Of a stretch of DNA of 64,000 nucleotides, positions 51,728 through 60,123 are shown one piece after another. Positions within the stretch are counted from its first letter, which is position 1; each line of letters starts with the position of its first letter. The stretch is from positions 372,001 through 436,000 of the forward strand of contig NZ_JALDAX010000002.1 in NCBI RefSeq assembly GCF_022698145.1, given 5' to 3'. This DNA is from Streptomyces spinosisporus. GTDB lineage: Bacteria; Actinomycetota; Actinomycetes; Streptomycetales; Streptomycetaceae. The notes under the pieces are model-generated. The model saw only the letters and a list, made by a program, of their open reading frames with translations. It ran no database searches and had not been told where the DNA came from. Both the position numbers and the translations under genes were made by a program.

Positions 51728-53401
51728 TCAGTCGGTGCGGGCCGGGATCACCTGGACGGTGTCGCCGACCGGGCGCTCGCCCGCCGCGTCCGAGGGGTTG
51801 TTGGCGAGGGCTCCGCGCAGGGCCATCGTGGTGGAGCCGCCGCCGTCCAGGTTCAGGGCCTGTACGGCCCCGAGGGAGCGCATGAAGTCGGCGGCCTCGT
51901 ACAGGGTGAAGCCCTCGCTGCCCCCGGTGCGGCGGCCGTCGACGGTGGCCAGGATCAGCCGGCCCCGCCGGTCGATGCCCGCCATGGTGCGCGGCTGGCG
52001 GGAGTTGGCCCAGGCGTAGCCGAAGGAGAGGTCCTGGGGGTCGACCACGCCCTCGGCGGCCGCGTCGATGTCGATACGGCCGTCCTTCACCAGGGTGGGG
52101 GCGGCGCTCACGACGGAGTCGTCGCGGTCGAGCGCGACACGGCGGCCGGCACTGTCGCGGACGGTCTCGTCGACGGTGACGCGCCTGCCGACGCGGGCGT
52201 TGGCGGTCAGCCAGTCGGCGGCGGTGCCGATGCCCTGCAGGACGCGCCCGCCAGCGGGCACCCGTCCGCCGCGCGCACCGACCGAGACGACCCGGCCGGA
52301 CCGGTCCAGTACGGCCTGGACACCGGCTCCGGTGGGCAGGGCGGCGCCGAACAGGGGCGTGAACTGCACCAGGTCGTCGGTGAGCCGGCAGGTGACGTCC
52401 TGCCAGGGCAGCTCGCTGGGCGTGGCGCCGGGACGGCCGCAGTCGCGGACGAGCGAGGGGACGCGGTTGATGCCCTGGATCGCGTACGAGGAACGGCCCG
52501 CGCGGGCGGTGACGGTGGTGGTCAGGTCGGCCACGCGGACGTGCCGGCCGCCGTCGCCGAGGACGAGCGCGGCCCGTGAGCCGACCGCCATGGAGCCCAG
52601 CCGGCCGTCGTAGGCGCCGAGCGCGGACATGGTGCCCTGGACGCCGTCGGCGTCCGAGGTCACGAAGAAGCCGCCGTTGACAGCGACCAGCGAGTGCAGC
52701 TTTGCGGCGACCGAGGACGTGGTCTCGCGCTGGGCGACGTCGCCGTCGTGGGTGCCCTCGACGGTGCCCTGGAACCGGCGCGGGTCGATCACCGCGACAT
52801 GGATGTTCTCGCGGTCGGCGGGCTGCTGGACGTCGTAGCCGGTCCAGGCGACGGCGGTGTGGAAGCCGGCCGAGGTGATCGCCGTCGCCGTGGGCTGGGC
52901 GTCGGACTGGGCGGCATACGAGCCGACCCGGACCCGGTAGCCCATCACGCCGTGCGGGGTGTCGGAGTAGCCGGGCCAGCGGACGCTCTCCACGCGCGGC
53001 TCGAAGCCCGCGTCGCGCAGCTGCTGCGCCGTCGTGCCGGCCCAGCTCCGTGTGGAGACCTCGGCCCAGGTCCTCGCGCCGGTCAGCCGGCTGGTGGCCG
53101 GGGCCTGGACGGTGACCGTCCAGGTGTGCCGGACGCCGGGGTGGCGGACGGTGCCGGTGCGCACCTGTACGCCGGGGGCGAGCGTCTCGGTCGACCACTG
53201 CACGTCGGTCGCGAAGTGCGCGGGGGCGGCCTGCGCCGCGGTCGGGGCGAGACAGGGAACGACGGCCGCGAGTACGGCTGCGGCACCGACGGCCGCGCGG
53301 ATTCGGGCGGTTGCGCTGATGCGGGCGGTTGCTCGGGGACGGGCGGTTGCGCTGGTACGGGCGGTGCCTCGGGCGGGTCTGGTGACAGCACGCTGATGCA
53401 T
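51728..53401 (-). CDS. Secreted phosphodiester glycosidase (NAGPA)-domain protein
   Basis: 557 aa, ATG at 53401 with GAGGAA upstream. A long Arg/Ala/Thr-rich N-region (about 35 residues made of ARxxAT six-residue repeats) precedes the signal hydrophobic core AAVGAAAVLAAVVPCLAPTAAQA. The mature part has a SPOR-like segment (TAQQLRDAGFEP) and the NAGPA domain: SLVAVNGGFFVTSDADGVQG, GRLILATVDGR, ALNLDGGGSTTMAL. Members cleave phosphodiester-linked sugars, e.g. on wall polymers or exopolysaccharides. Extracellular. Confidence 0.85.
   Translation of the reverse strand: MHQRAVTRPARGTARTSATARPRATARISATARIRAAVGAAAVLAAVVPCLAPTAAQAAPAHFATDVQWSTETLAPGVQVRTGTVRHPGVRHTWTVTVQAPATSRLTGARTWAEVSTRSWAGTTAQQLRDAGFEPRVESVRWPGYSDTPHGVMGYRVRVGSYAAQSDAQPTATAITSAGFHTAVAWTGYDVQQPADRENIHVAVIDPRRFQGTVEGTHDGDVAQRETTSSVAAKLHSLVAVNGGFFVTSDADGVQGTMSALGAYDGRLGSMAVGSRAALVLGDGGRHVRVADLTTTVTARAGRSSYAIQGINRVPSLVRDCGRPGATPSELPWQDVTCRLTDDLVQFTPLFGAALPTGAGVQAVLDRSGRVVSVGARGGRVPAGGRVLQGIGTAADWLTANARVGRRVTVDETVRDSAGRRVALDRDDSVVSAAPTLVKDGRIDIDAAAEGVVDPQDLSFGYAWANSRQPRTMAGIDRRGRLILATVDGRRTGGSEGFTLYEAADFMRSLGAVQALNLDGGGSTTMALRGALANNPSDAAGERPVGDTVQVIPARTD
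53304..53375 (-). repeat. Four 18-bp repeats encoding the signal-peptide N-region
   Basis: Units begin CGGGCGGT at 53304, 53322, 53340 and 53358 on the plus strand. They encode Ala-Arg-rich six-residue repeats in the N-terminus of the NAGPA protein. Confidence 0.8.
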
Positions 53402-53666
53402 GGCTTCCTCACGGCTCGCGGCGATGGCCGGTGGGACAAGGTGCGGTGGCCCTGTGCGCCCACCATCTCAAACGGCCGTCCCGACTCCCGGCGCTCCGGC
53501 ACATGAAGCCCCGGGAAGGCGGCGGGGAACAACGGGCGTCCCGCAGGACGAGAGGGGCCTCCGCCGCACGGCGGAAGCGACCGGGAGCGAACGGCTCCCG
53601 CGGTGGATGCGCGGGCATGAGGGCGTGCTTGAGCCTTGAACTCCCGTTCAGAGGAGGGCAGTCCGG
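53402..53666. other. 265-bp divergent gap
   Basis: Separates the NAGPA gene and the membrane protein at 53667. Contains TCCGCCG-CA-CGGCGGA (53560-53575) and a ribosome site GAGGAGG (53651-53657). No convincing ORF. Confidence 0.5.
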
Positions 53667-54659
53667 GTGGAACGCTGGGATCGGATCGGGCGGTGCGCGG
53701 CCTACGGCGCCGCGCTGGCCCTGACGCCGTACTTGCTGATCAAGGTCTCCTGGGTGATCGGCGCCCTGCTCGGCGTGCTGCCGGTCGGCAAGGGCTTCAG
53801 CACGGCCGGGTGGGTGCTGCTGAACACGGTGACCGTCGGCATGGCGGCGATCGGCATCGCCCTGGCCCTGGCGCTCGTCCGGCCCTGGGGCATGCGGATA
53901 CCGGGGCGGGTGGTGGCGTTCTGCGCGTGGACCGGCTCGGGCTTCCTGGTCTCGATCCTGCCGTACGCCGTGCTCAGTACGGTGCTCGACGCCGCGCACC
54001 ACTCCGGGAGCGGAGGGAGCGGTGGGGGCGGCGGGAGCGGCACGAGCGGTGATCCCGCGATGCCCGGCTGGGAGGCGGCGCTGGTGCAGTTCAGCTTTGT
54101 GGGGATGGGCCTGGGTCTGGCCGTCGCGCTGCCCGCGTATCTGCGGCGCCGCTGGCCGCAGGCGTTCGCCGGGCACGGCACGGGGGCCCGCACCGGCGCA
54201 ACCCGGGCCACCGGAGCGGCAGTTGCCGTGTCGGCCGTCGTCGGTCTGGTCTGGCTGTACTGGGCCGCCGGCGGAACCCTCGGGATCTCGCACCCGGCCT
54301 CGCAGGACACCGACGGGCGTCTGCTGTGCGGCGTCGGCGCGTTCTGGGCGCTCGCCGGGGCCGCGGCCGTACGGCTGCTGACCCGGCCGCACCCGGCCGC
54401 CCTGTCCCTGCCCCGGCCGCTGCTGCTCGCGACGGCCTGGCTCGGCTCGGGCTCGCTGTTCGCGTGGTGCGGCTGGAAGCTGCCGTTGACGCTGGCGGTG
54501 GCGGTGGCGCACTCGGCCGACGGGCCGCCGGAGAACCCCGCCGTGGCCGCGGTGCTGTATCTCGCCGCCGTCGCCGCGGGCGCGACCATGCTGCGGACGA
54601 TCGTCGGCCCACGCGCGCAGCCGGAATTCGGTTGCTCCGCACGGGCCGATGCGCGCTAA
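53667..54659 (+). CDS. Multi-pass membrane protein, unknown function
   Basis: 330 aa, GTG start after GAGGAGG. Eight or so hydrophobic spans (ALALTPYLLIKVSWVIGALLG; LLNTVTVGMAAIGIALALALV; AFCAWTGSGFLVSILPYAVLSTVL; ...), with a Gly/Ser loop HHSGSGGSGGGGGSGTSGD in the middle. Its stop overlaps the start of the serine hydrolase (TAATG), so the two are coupled. No known family. Confidence 0.8.
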   Translation: MERWDRIGRCAAYGAALALTPYLLIKVSWVIGALLGVLPVGKGFSTAGWVLLNTVTVGMAAIGIALALALVRPWGMRIPGRVVAFCAWTGSGFLVSILPYAVLSTVLDAAHHSGSGGSGGGGGSGTSGDPAMPGWEAALVQFSFVGMGLGLAVALPAYLRRRWPQAFAGHGTGARTGATRATGAAVAVSAVVGLVWLYWAAGGTLGISHPASQDTDGRLLCGVGAFWALAGAAAVRLLTRPHPAALSLPRPLLLATAWLGSGSLFAWCGWKLPLTLAVAVAHSADGPPENPAVAAVLYLAAVAAGATMLRTIVGPRAQPEFGCSARADAR

Positions 54660-55774
54660 TGCCACGCATGGCAGACATTCAGGGCTCGTACGACGATTTG
54701 TTCGTCGCGGTGCCCCGCGCGCTGGCGGAGTTGCTGGACGGCGGGGACGTGGGCGGCTCGGTGGCGGTGTTCGTGGACGGGGAACCCGTCGTGGACGTGT
54801 GGGGCGGCTTCGCCGACGCCGGGCGCACGGTGCCGTGGGAGCGGGACACGCTCGTCAACGTCTACTCCGTCACCAAGACCATGACGGCCCTGTGCGCGCT
54901 CGTCCTCGCCGACCGCGGCGCGCTCGACCCGGACGCGCCGGTGGCCCGGTACTGGCCGGAGTTCGCCGCGGCGGGCAAGGACGGCGTGCTGGTGCGGCAC
55001 CTGCTGTCGCACACCGCCGGGCTGCCCGACTGGGAGGGGCCGGTCGAGGAGCTCTACGGCTGGGAGGCCGCGACGGCGCGGCTGGCCGCGCAGGCTCCGC
55101 GGTGGGAGCCGGGCAGCGCGGCCGGATACCACTCGCTCACCCAGGGGTTCCTGGTGGGCGAGGTGGTGCGGCGGATCACCGGCCGCAGCGTGGGCGCGTT
55201 CTTCGCCGACGAGGTGGCCGGGCCGCTGGGCGCGGACTTCCACATCGGTCTGGCCGCCGAGCACGACCGGCGGGTGGCGCTCACCGTTCCGCCGCCCGGC
55301 CTGGACGAGGAGTACACGGCGGGTTCGGCCGCCGCGGACGGTGAGGCCGGCACCGGGACCGCGATCCGCGTCCGCGACGGCAACAGCGTGGCCTGGCGGC
55401 GCGCGCAGATCCCCGCGGCGAGCGGCTTCGGCAACGCCCGGTCGGTCGCCCTCGTGCAGTCGGCGATGGCGTGCTCAGGGACGGTGCGCGGTACGCGGCT
55501 GCTCTCCCCGGCGGGGTGCGAGCGCGCCTGGCAGGAGCAGTTCAGCGGCGACGACCGGGTCCTGGGCATGCCGGCGCGCTACGGCCTCGGCTACGGCCTG
55601 TTCGGCACCACGTACGGGTGGGGCGGCTGGGGCGGCTCGCTGGTGATGATCGAGCCGGAGGCCCGGGCGGTGGTGGCGTACGTGACCAACCAGATGCGCG
55701 AACCGGCCGCCGGCCAACGGGGGTTGGAGCTGGTCATGTCCGCCTACGACGGTCTCCTCGGCCTGCGGGCCTGA
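54659..55774 (+). CDS. Serine hydrolase of the class C beta-lactamase/EstB family
   Basis: 371 aa from ATG 54659 (overlap TAATG with the preceding stop) or ATG 54668. Nucleophile motif SVTK (VNVYSVTKTMTALCALVLADRG), Tyr motif YHSLTQGF and C-terminal GWGGSL instead of KTG, typical of esterases and peptidases such as EstB. No signal peptide, so a cytoplasmic esterase or peptidase rather than a resistance beta-lactamase. Confidence 0.88.
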   Translation: MPRMADIQGSYDDLFVAVPRALAELLDGGDVGGSVAVFVDGEPVVDVWGGFADAGRTVPWERDTLVNVYSVTKTMTALCALVLADRGALDPDAPVARYWPEFAAAGKDGVLVRHLLSHTAGLPDWEGPVEELYGWEAATARLAAQAPRWEPGSAAGYHSLTQGFLVGEVVRRITGRSVGAFFADEVAGPLGADFHIGLAAEHDRRVALTVPPPGLDEEYTAGSAAADGEAGTGTAIRVRDGNSVAWRRAQIPAASGFGNARSVALVQSAMACSGTVRGTRLLSPAGCERAWQEQFSGDDRVLGMPARYGLGYGLFGTTYGWGGWGGSLVMIEPEARAVVAYVTNQMREPAAGQRGLELVMSAYDGLLGLRA

Positions 55775-55815
55775 GGGCGCGGGACCGGGAGGGGGACCGG
55801 GAGCCGACGCGGCCG

Positions 55816-56580
55816 TCAGCCCAGGCGCTCCGCCAGGAACTCCTCCCACGTCCGCTTGCCGACCTCCGCGCCCTCCAGCGTGAGGTTGTCCCCCGCCCGA
55901 TAGGCCCGCCCCGCCTTGCCGGGCAGCCGGACCGGCAGCTTCGGGCGCGGGCGCCTGCCGCGGAGTTCCAGGTAGGGGCGGACCAGGCCGGGAAGGTCGT
56001 AGAGCTTCGGGCCCGCCATGTCGGGGACCCGGCCGGCCGGCTCACCGAGGGTCAACTCGACCAGACGGGCGGCGACTTCGCGCGCCTCGACCGGCTGCAG
56101 TCGCAGGCCGCCCGGGGACAGCAGGACGGGGAGGGCGGCCACCTTCTGCACCATCGTCAGCGTGAGGTCGTGGAACTGGGCGGCGCGCAGGGTCGTCCAC
56201 GGGATGCCCGACTCGGCGATCGCCCGCTCCGCGTCCAGCTTGGTGCGCACCCAGGTCAGCGGGACGCGGTCCGCGCCGATGACCGAGATGTAGACCAGGT
56301 GCCGCACGCCGGCCGCGCGGGCCGCCCGCACCAGATGGCGGGTCGCCTCGTCGTCGCCCTTCTGGCCGCCGGCGAGATGCAGGACGGTGTCCGTGCCGGA
56401 CACGGCGGCCTCGGTGCCCTCGTCCTTCAGCAGGTCGCCGGTGACGTACTCGATGCCGTCCGCCGGCTCGCGGCCGTGCCGGGTCAGTACGCGCACCTCG
56501 CGGCCGGCCGCCTGCAGAAGGGGGACCACATGGCGGCCGAGGGTGCCCGTACCGCCGGTGACCAGGATGGATGACGTCAT
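55816..56580 (-). CDS. NAD(P)-binding atypical SDR (NmrA/epimerase-like)
   Basis: 254 aa from ATG 56580 with GGAG upstream. ILVTGGTGTLGRHVVPLLQAAGREVRVLTRHGRE gives TGxxGxxG and an Arg for NADP. HLVYISVIGADRVPLTWVRTKLDAERAI has a YxxxK-like W-xxx-K. Complete protein; substrate unknown. Confidence 0.85.
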   Translation of the reverse strand: MTSSILVTGGTGTLGRHVVPLLQAAGREVRVLTRHGREPADGIEYVTGDLLKDEGTEAAVSGTDTVLHLAGGQKGDDEATRHLVRAARAAGVRHLVYISVIGADRVPLTWVRTKLDAERAIAESGIPWTTLRAAQFHDLTLTMVQKVAALPVLLSPGGLRLQPVEAREVAARLVELTLGEPAGRVPDMAGPKLYDLPGLVRPYLELRGRRPRPKLPVRLPGKAGRAYRAGDNLTLEGAEVGKRTWEEFLAERLG

Positions 56581-56706
56581 GATGCACAGCTCCAAAAGTC
56601 TTTCGCCGTCTTGTGCCTTCACTGCTATGACCCCTGGCGGGACGGCAGTGTGACCGGACGGCGGAAACTTCTTCCGGAGCGGTGACGGGGCGGCCGTGCG
56701 AGCGCG

Positions 56707-57090
56707 TCAGCCGCCGCTGCCGTACGGCCTGGTGATGATCTCCAGGTTGTGGCCGCTCGGGTCCTCGAAGTAGGCGCCCCGGCCGCCGTCGTTGCGGTTG
56801 ATCTCACCGGGGCGGTGGTGGAAGGGGTCCGCCCAGTAGGTCAGGCCGGCGTCCTGGATCCGGGCGAAGATCGTGTCGAACTCGTCCTCGGACACCAGGA
56901 ACGCGTAGTGCTGCGGTGTTATCCCGCCCGAGGCGTCCATGTAGTCGAGGGTCACACCGTTCGGGATCTGGACGGGGACGAAGGGCCCGTACTGCGGGCT
57001 GACCTCCAGTCCGAGGATGTCGGCGAGGAACGCGGCCGACGTCTGCTTGTCGTGCGCGGCGACGATGGTGTGGTTCAGCTGCACGGTCAT
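56707..57090 (-). CDS. VOC-superfamily protein (glyoxalase/bleomycin-resistance fold)
   Basis: 127 aa from ATG 57090 with GGAGGAGG upstream. Two beta-alpha-beta-beta-beta modules: LNHTIVAAHDKQTSAAFLADILGLEV with an early metal His, and AYFEDPSGHNLEIITRPYG with the late acidic ligand E. HYAFLVSEDEFDTIF is the middle ligand region. Dioxygenase, isomerase or resistance function cannot be decided. Confidence 0.88.
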   Translation of the reverse strand: MTVQLNHTIVAAHDKQTSAAFLADILGLEVSPQYGPFVPVQIPNGVTLDYMDASGGITPQHYAFLVSEDEFDTIFARIQDAGLTYWADPFHHRPGEINRNDGGRGAYFEDPSGHNLEIITRPYGSGG

Positions 57091-57129
57091 CGTGTAAGCC
57101 TCCTCCAGCCCAAGATACTGCGGCACGAA

Positions 57130-57160
57130 GAGGGCCCCGGCGGTCGGTGCCGGGGCCCTC
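57130..57160 (-). terminator. Terminator after the alcohol dehydrogenase gene
   Basis: Perfect 12-bp stem GAGGGCCCCGGC (57130-57141) / GCCGGGGCCCTC (57149-57160), 7-base loop, 40 bases past the stop at 57200. It separates the dehydrogenase from the VOC gene on the same strand. Confidence 0.85.
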
Positions 57161-57199
57161 GATCAGCTGTGACGGTCAGGTCGTCATCACCTGCGTCGG

Positions 57200-58243
57200 T
57201 CAGATCGTCGCGGTGTCGATCACGAACCGGTAGCGGACGTCGCTGGAGAGCACCCGCTCGTACGCCTCGTTGATCTGGTCCGCGCGGATCAGCTCGATCT
57301 CGGCGCCGAAGCCGTGCTCGGCGCAGAAGTCCAGCATCTCCTGGGTCTCGCGGATGCCGCCGATACCGGAGCCGGCCAGGGTCTTGCGGCCGCCGATCAC
57401 CGAGAACAGGTTGAGCCTGACGGGCTCCTCGGGGGCGCCGACGTTCACGAAGGCGCCGTCCGTCTTGAGCAGGGACAGGAACGCGTCCAGGTCCAGCGGG
57501 GCCGAGACCGTGGAGAGGATCAGGTCGAAGGTGCCGCGCAGGTCCTTGAAGGTCTGCTCGTCGCTGGTCGCGTAGTAGTGGTCGGCGCCCAGCCGGAGGC
57601 CGTCCTCCTTCTTGCGCAGGGACTGCGAGAGCACCGTGACCTCGGCGCCCAGCGCGTGCGCGATCTTGACGCCCATGTGGCCGAGGCCGCCGAAGCCGAC
57701 GATCGCGACCTTCTTGCCGGGACCGGCGTTCCAGTGGTTCAGCGGGGAGTAGGTGGTGATGCCGGCGCACAGCAGGGGCGCGGCGACATCGAGGGAGAGG
57801 CCGTCGGGGATACGGACGACGAAGGCCTCGTCGACGACGATCTTCTCCGAGTAGCCGCCGTAGGTGGGCTCGCCGTTCTTGTCGAGGGCGTTGTACGTGC
57901 CGACATTGCCCTTGAGGCAGTACTGCTCCAGGCCGGCCAGGCAGTTCTCGCACTCGCGGCAGGAGTCGACCATGCAGCCGACGCCCACGCGGTCGCCGAC
58001 GGCGAACTTGGTGACGCCGGGACCCACCTCGGAGACGACGCCCGCGATCTCGTGGCCCGGGACCATCGGGAAGATCGCCTCGCCCCAGCCCTCGCGGGCC
58101 TGGTGGATGTCCGAGTGGCAGATGCCGGCGAACTTGATGTCGATCAGGACGTCGGACTCACCGACGGCCCGGCGCTCGATGGTGGTGCGCTCCAGGGGAG
58201 CCTTCGCGGCGGGTGCGGCATACGCAGCAACTGTGGTGGTCAT
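57200..58243 (-). CDS. Zinc-dependent NAD(P) alcohol dehydrogenase (YahK/CAD type)
   Basis: 347 aa. Catalytic zinc: GICHSDIHQ and GHEIAGVV; structural zinc: [19 protein letters not shown] fold [21 protein letters not shown]-terminal [17 protein letters not shown], typical of the broad aldehyde-reducing YahK/cinnamyl alcohol dehydrogenase group. The divergent XRE regulator at 58361 probably controls it. Confidence 0.92.
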   Translation of the reverse strand: MTTTVAAYAAPAAKAPLERTTIERRAVGESDVLIDIKFAGICHSDIHQAREGWGEAIFPMVPGHEIAGVVSEVGPGVTKFAVGDRVGVGCMVDSCRECENCLAGLEQYCLKGNVGTYNALDKNGEPTYGGYSEKIVVDEAFVVRIPDGLSLDVAAPLLCAGITTYSPLNHWNAGPGKKVAIVGFGGLGHMGVKIAHALGAEVTVLSQSLRKKEDGLRLGADHYYATSDEQTFKDLRGTFDLILSTVSAPLDLDAFLSLLKTDGAFVNVGAPEEPVRLNLFSVIGGRKTLAGSGIGGIRETQEMLDFCAEHGFGAEIELIRADQINEAYERVLSSDVRYRFVIDTATI

Positions 58244-58360
58244 GCCTCGACACTGCCGGAGCGGACGGGGTTCACCCAGGCCACGGCTTTGCGTACGTCC
58301 GCCGTGCCTACCACTGACGGGGTCAGGATGGTGTGCGTACGAACGGTGAATACTGGACGT

Positions 58361-59266
58361 ATGGACGAACAGCCCGAACCCGCACAGGAGCCCACCGGGT
58401 CCTTGGACCGGCGTGCCGAACTGAGCGAGTTCCTGCGCACCCGGCGTGCCCGGCTGAAGCCGGAGGACGTGGGCCTGCCGGACTTCGGCCGGCACCGGCG
58501 GGTGCCGGGGCTCAGGCGCGAGGAGCTGGCCCAGCTGGCGGGCGTCTCGGTGGCGTACTACACCCGCCTGGAACAGGGCAACGGACGGAACGTGTCCGCG
58601 GAGGTGCTCGACGCCATCGCCCGCGCGCTCAGGCTCACCGACGCCGAGCACAGCCATCTCATGCACCTCGCCAAGCCGAAGCAGCACAAGAAGCGGACGC
58701 CCGCGCGCGCCCAGCAGGTACGCAGCGCGCTGCGGCAGCTGCTCGACACGATGGACGGCTCGGTGCCGGCGTACATCACCGGCCGCCGCTCCGACCTGCT
58801 GGCCTGGAACAGGCTGGCGGCGGCCGTCTTCGGCGACTGGTCGGAGCTGCCGCCGCAGGAGCGCAACTGGGCACGGCTGGTGTTCCTGAAGCCCGAGTAC
58901 CGCGATCTCTACGTGGAGTGGGATCAGAAGGCGTACGACATCGTCAGCTTCCTGCGCATGGACGCGGGCTGCTACCCGGACGACCGGCGACTGTCCGCCC
59001 TGGTCGGCGAGCTCTCCGTGAAGAGCGAGGACTTCCGGCGGCTGTGGGCCACGCACGACGTCAAGGAGAAGAGCTACGGCGTCAAGCGGCTGCGGCACCC
59101 GCTGGTGGGTGAGCTGACCCTGAGCTGGGAGTCCTTCCGGATGGCGGACGACGACGGTCTGTCCCTGACGACGTACCACGCGGAGCCGGGCACCCCGTCG
59201 GCCGAGGCACTGAGGCTGCTGGCGAGCTGGGGAGCGGACGCGACCCGCGCGGGGCAGTCGGCCTGA
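58361..59266 (+). CDS. XRE-family regulator with MmyB-like ligand domain
   Basis: 301 aa. Cro/[52 protein letters not shown]; then the MmyB-like PAS-type ligand domain ([27 protein letters not shown]). The family binds fatty acids and commonly controls a neighbouring dehydrogenase/SDR gene, here the alcohol dehydrogenase transcribed away from it. The ATG lacks a ribosome site and may be leaderless. Confidence 0.92.
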   Translation: MDEQPEPAQEPTGSLDRRAELSEFLRTRRARLKPEDVGLPDFGRHRRVPGLRREELAQLAGVSVAYYTRLEQGNGRNVSAEVLDAIARALRLTDAEHSHLMHLAKPKQHKKRTPARAQQVRSALRQLLDTMDGSVPAYITGRRSDLLAWNRLAAAVFGDWSELPPQERNWARLVFLKPEYRDLYVEWDQKAYDIVSFLRMDAGCYPDDRRLSALVGELSVKSEDFRRLWATHDVKEKSYGVKRLRHPLVGELTLSWESFRMADDDGLSLTTYHAEPGTPSAEALRLLASWGADATRAGQSA

Positions 59267-59288
59267 CCCGTGGGGCGGGCACCGGCCC

Positions 59289-60059
59289 TCATCCCCGGTA
59301 CGGCGGCATCGACCCCCATCCCCACGTCGGCACCGGCTGTTCCGCCGGCGGCTTGGCGTCCGGGCCCGAGAAGTACACGGCGAGGCGGGTGCCCCACTCG
59401 ATGTAGGCCAGGAACGCCGAGCGGAACTCCGCGTCCGTGGGCAGGCCCGCCTCGTCGGCCGCGTCCTGGATGAGGTTGACCCAGCGGCGCCGCTGCGGCT
59501 CGGTGATGTTCCGCCCGAGGTGCTTGGCGACCATGTGCCCGTGGCCGCCCTGGGTGAGGGAGTAGGAGGCCGGGCCGCCGAAGACCTCGCCGAGCCAGAG
59601 CGCGACGTGCGCGGGGTGGTCGGGGCCCATGTCGGCGAAGAGGGGCGCGAGGAGGTCGTCCTTGAGGACCTTGTCGTAGAAGACGGATGTCAGCCGGGAG
59701 AAGCCCTCCTCGCCGCCCGCCCAGTCGTACAGCGTCGGCACGGACGATCCCCTGCCGCGCACGGCCGTCGGTGTGTAGTGGCGCATCTCGTCGATGTTCT
59801 CGATGTACGGCCGGATCTCGGCGAGGAACTCGGGGAACAGCTCGGAGCGGCGGAAGCCCTCGAGGTGGTCCTTCGTGGAGGTCCAGGTGATGCGCAGGAT
59901 GTAGTGCTCGAAGTCCTCCTCGCAGCGCGCCAGTTCGTAGTCGACACACTGCGGGGCCGCCGCCAGCCGGCTCGCGGCGCGGGTGTAGGCGGCGAGGAAC
60001 TCCGCCGAGCGGTCTTCCGGGATGCGGTAGCGGATGTACTCGACGGTCTGTGTCGTCAT
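59289..60059 (-). CDS. Fusion of antibiotic-biosynthesis-monooxygenase (ABM) domain and group II truncated haemoglobin
   Basis: 256 aa from ATG 60059. Residues 1-95 are an ABM (heme-degrading or quinol monooxygenase-like) fold: [48 protein letters not shown]. Residues 105-240 are a trHbII globin: [35 protein letters not shown] and [24 protein letters not shown] with the proximal His, [16 protein letters not shown]. Both domains may share a redox reaction, e.g. O2/NO handling. Known in a few Streptomyces proteins from memory. Single-gene unit between terminators. Confidence 0.9.
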   Translation of the reverse strand: MTTQTVEYIRYRIPEDRSAEFLAAYTRAASRLAAAPQCVDYELARCEEDFEHYILRITWTSTKDHLEGFRRSELFPEFLAEIRPYIENIDEMRHYTPTAVRGRGSSVPTLYDWAGGEEGFSRLTSVFYDKVLKDDLLAPLFADMGPDHPAHVALWLGEVFGGPASYSLTQGGHGHMVAKHLGRNITEPQRRRWVNLIQDAADEAGLPTDAEFRSAFLAYIEWGTRLAVYFSGPDAKPPAEQPVPTWGWGSMPPYRG

Positions 60060-60077
60060 GCCTTCACACAAACACGG

Positions 60078-60112
60078 ACCGCCCGCCGGACGCTTCGCTT
60101 CCGGCGGGCGGT
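60078..60112 (-). terminator. Terminator of the ABM-globin gene or upstream region
   Basis: Perfect 13-bp stem ACCGCCCGCCGGA (60078-60090) / TCCGGCGGGCGGT (60100-60112), 9-base loop, 12 bases past the subtilase stop (60124) on the minus strand. It ends the subtilase transcript ahead of the globin gene. Confidence 0.88.
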
Positions 60113-60123
60113 TCGCTGTCAGC

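Noticed and set aside
54659..55774. Calling the serine hydrolase an antibiotic-resistance beta-lactamase
   Set aside because: No signal peptide and no KTG motif; the SxxK/YxS esterase-like pattern fits EstB-type enzymes better.
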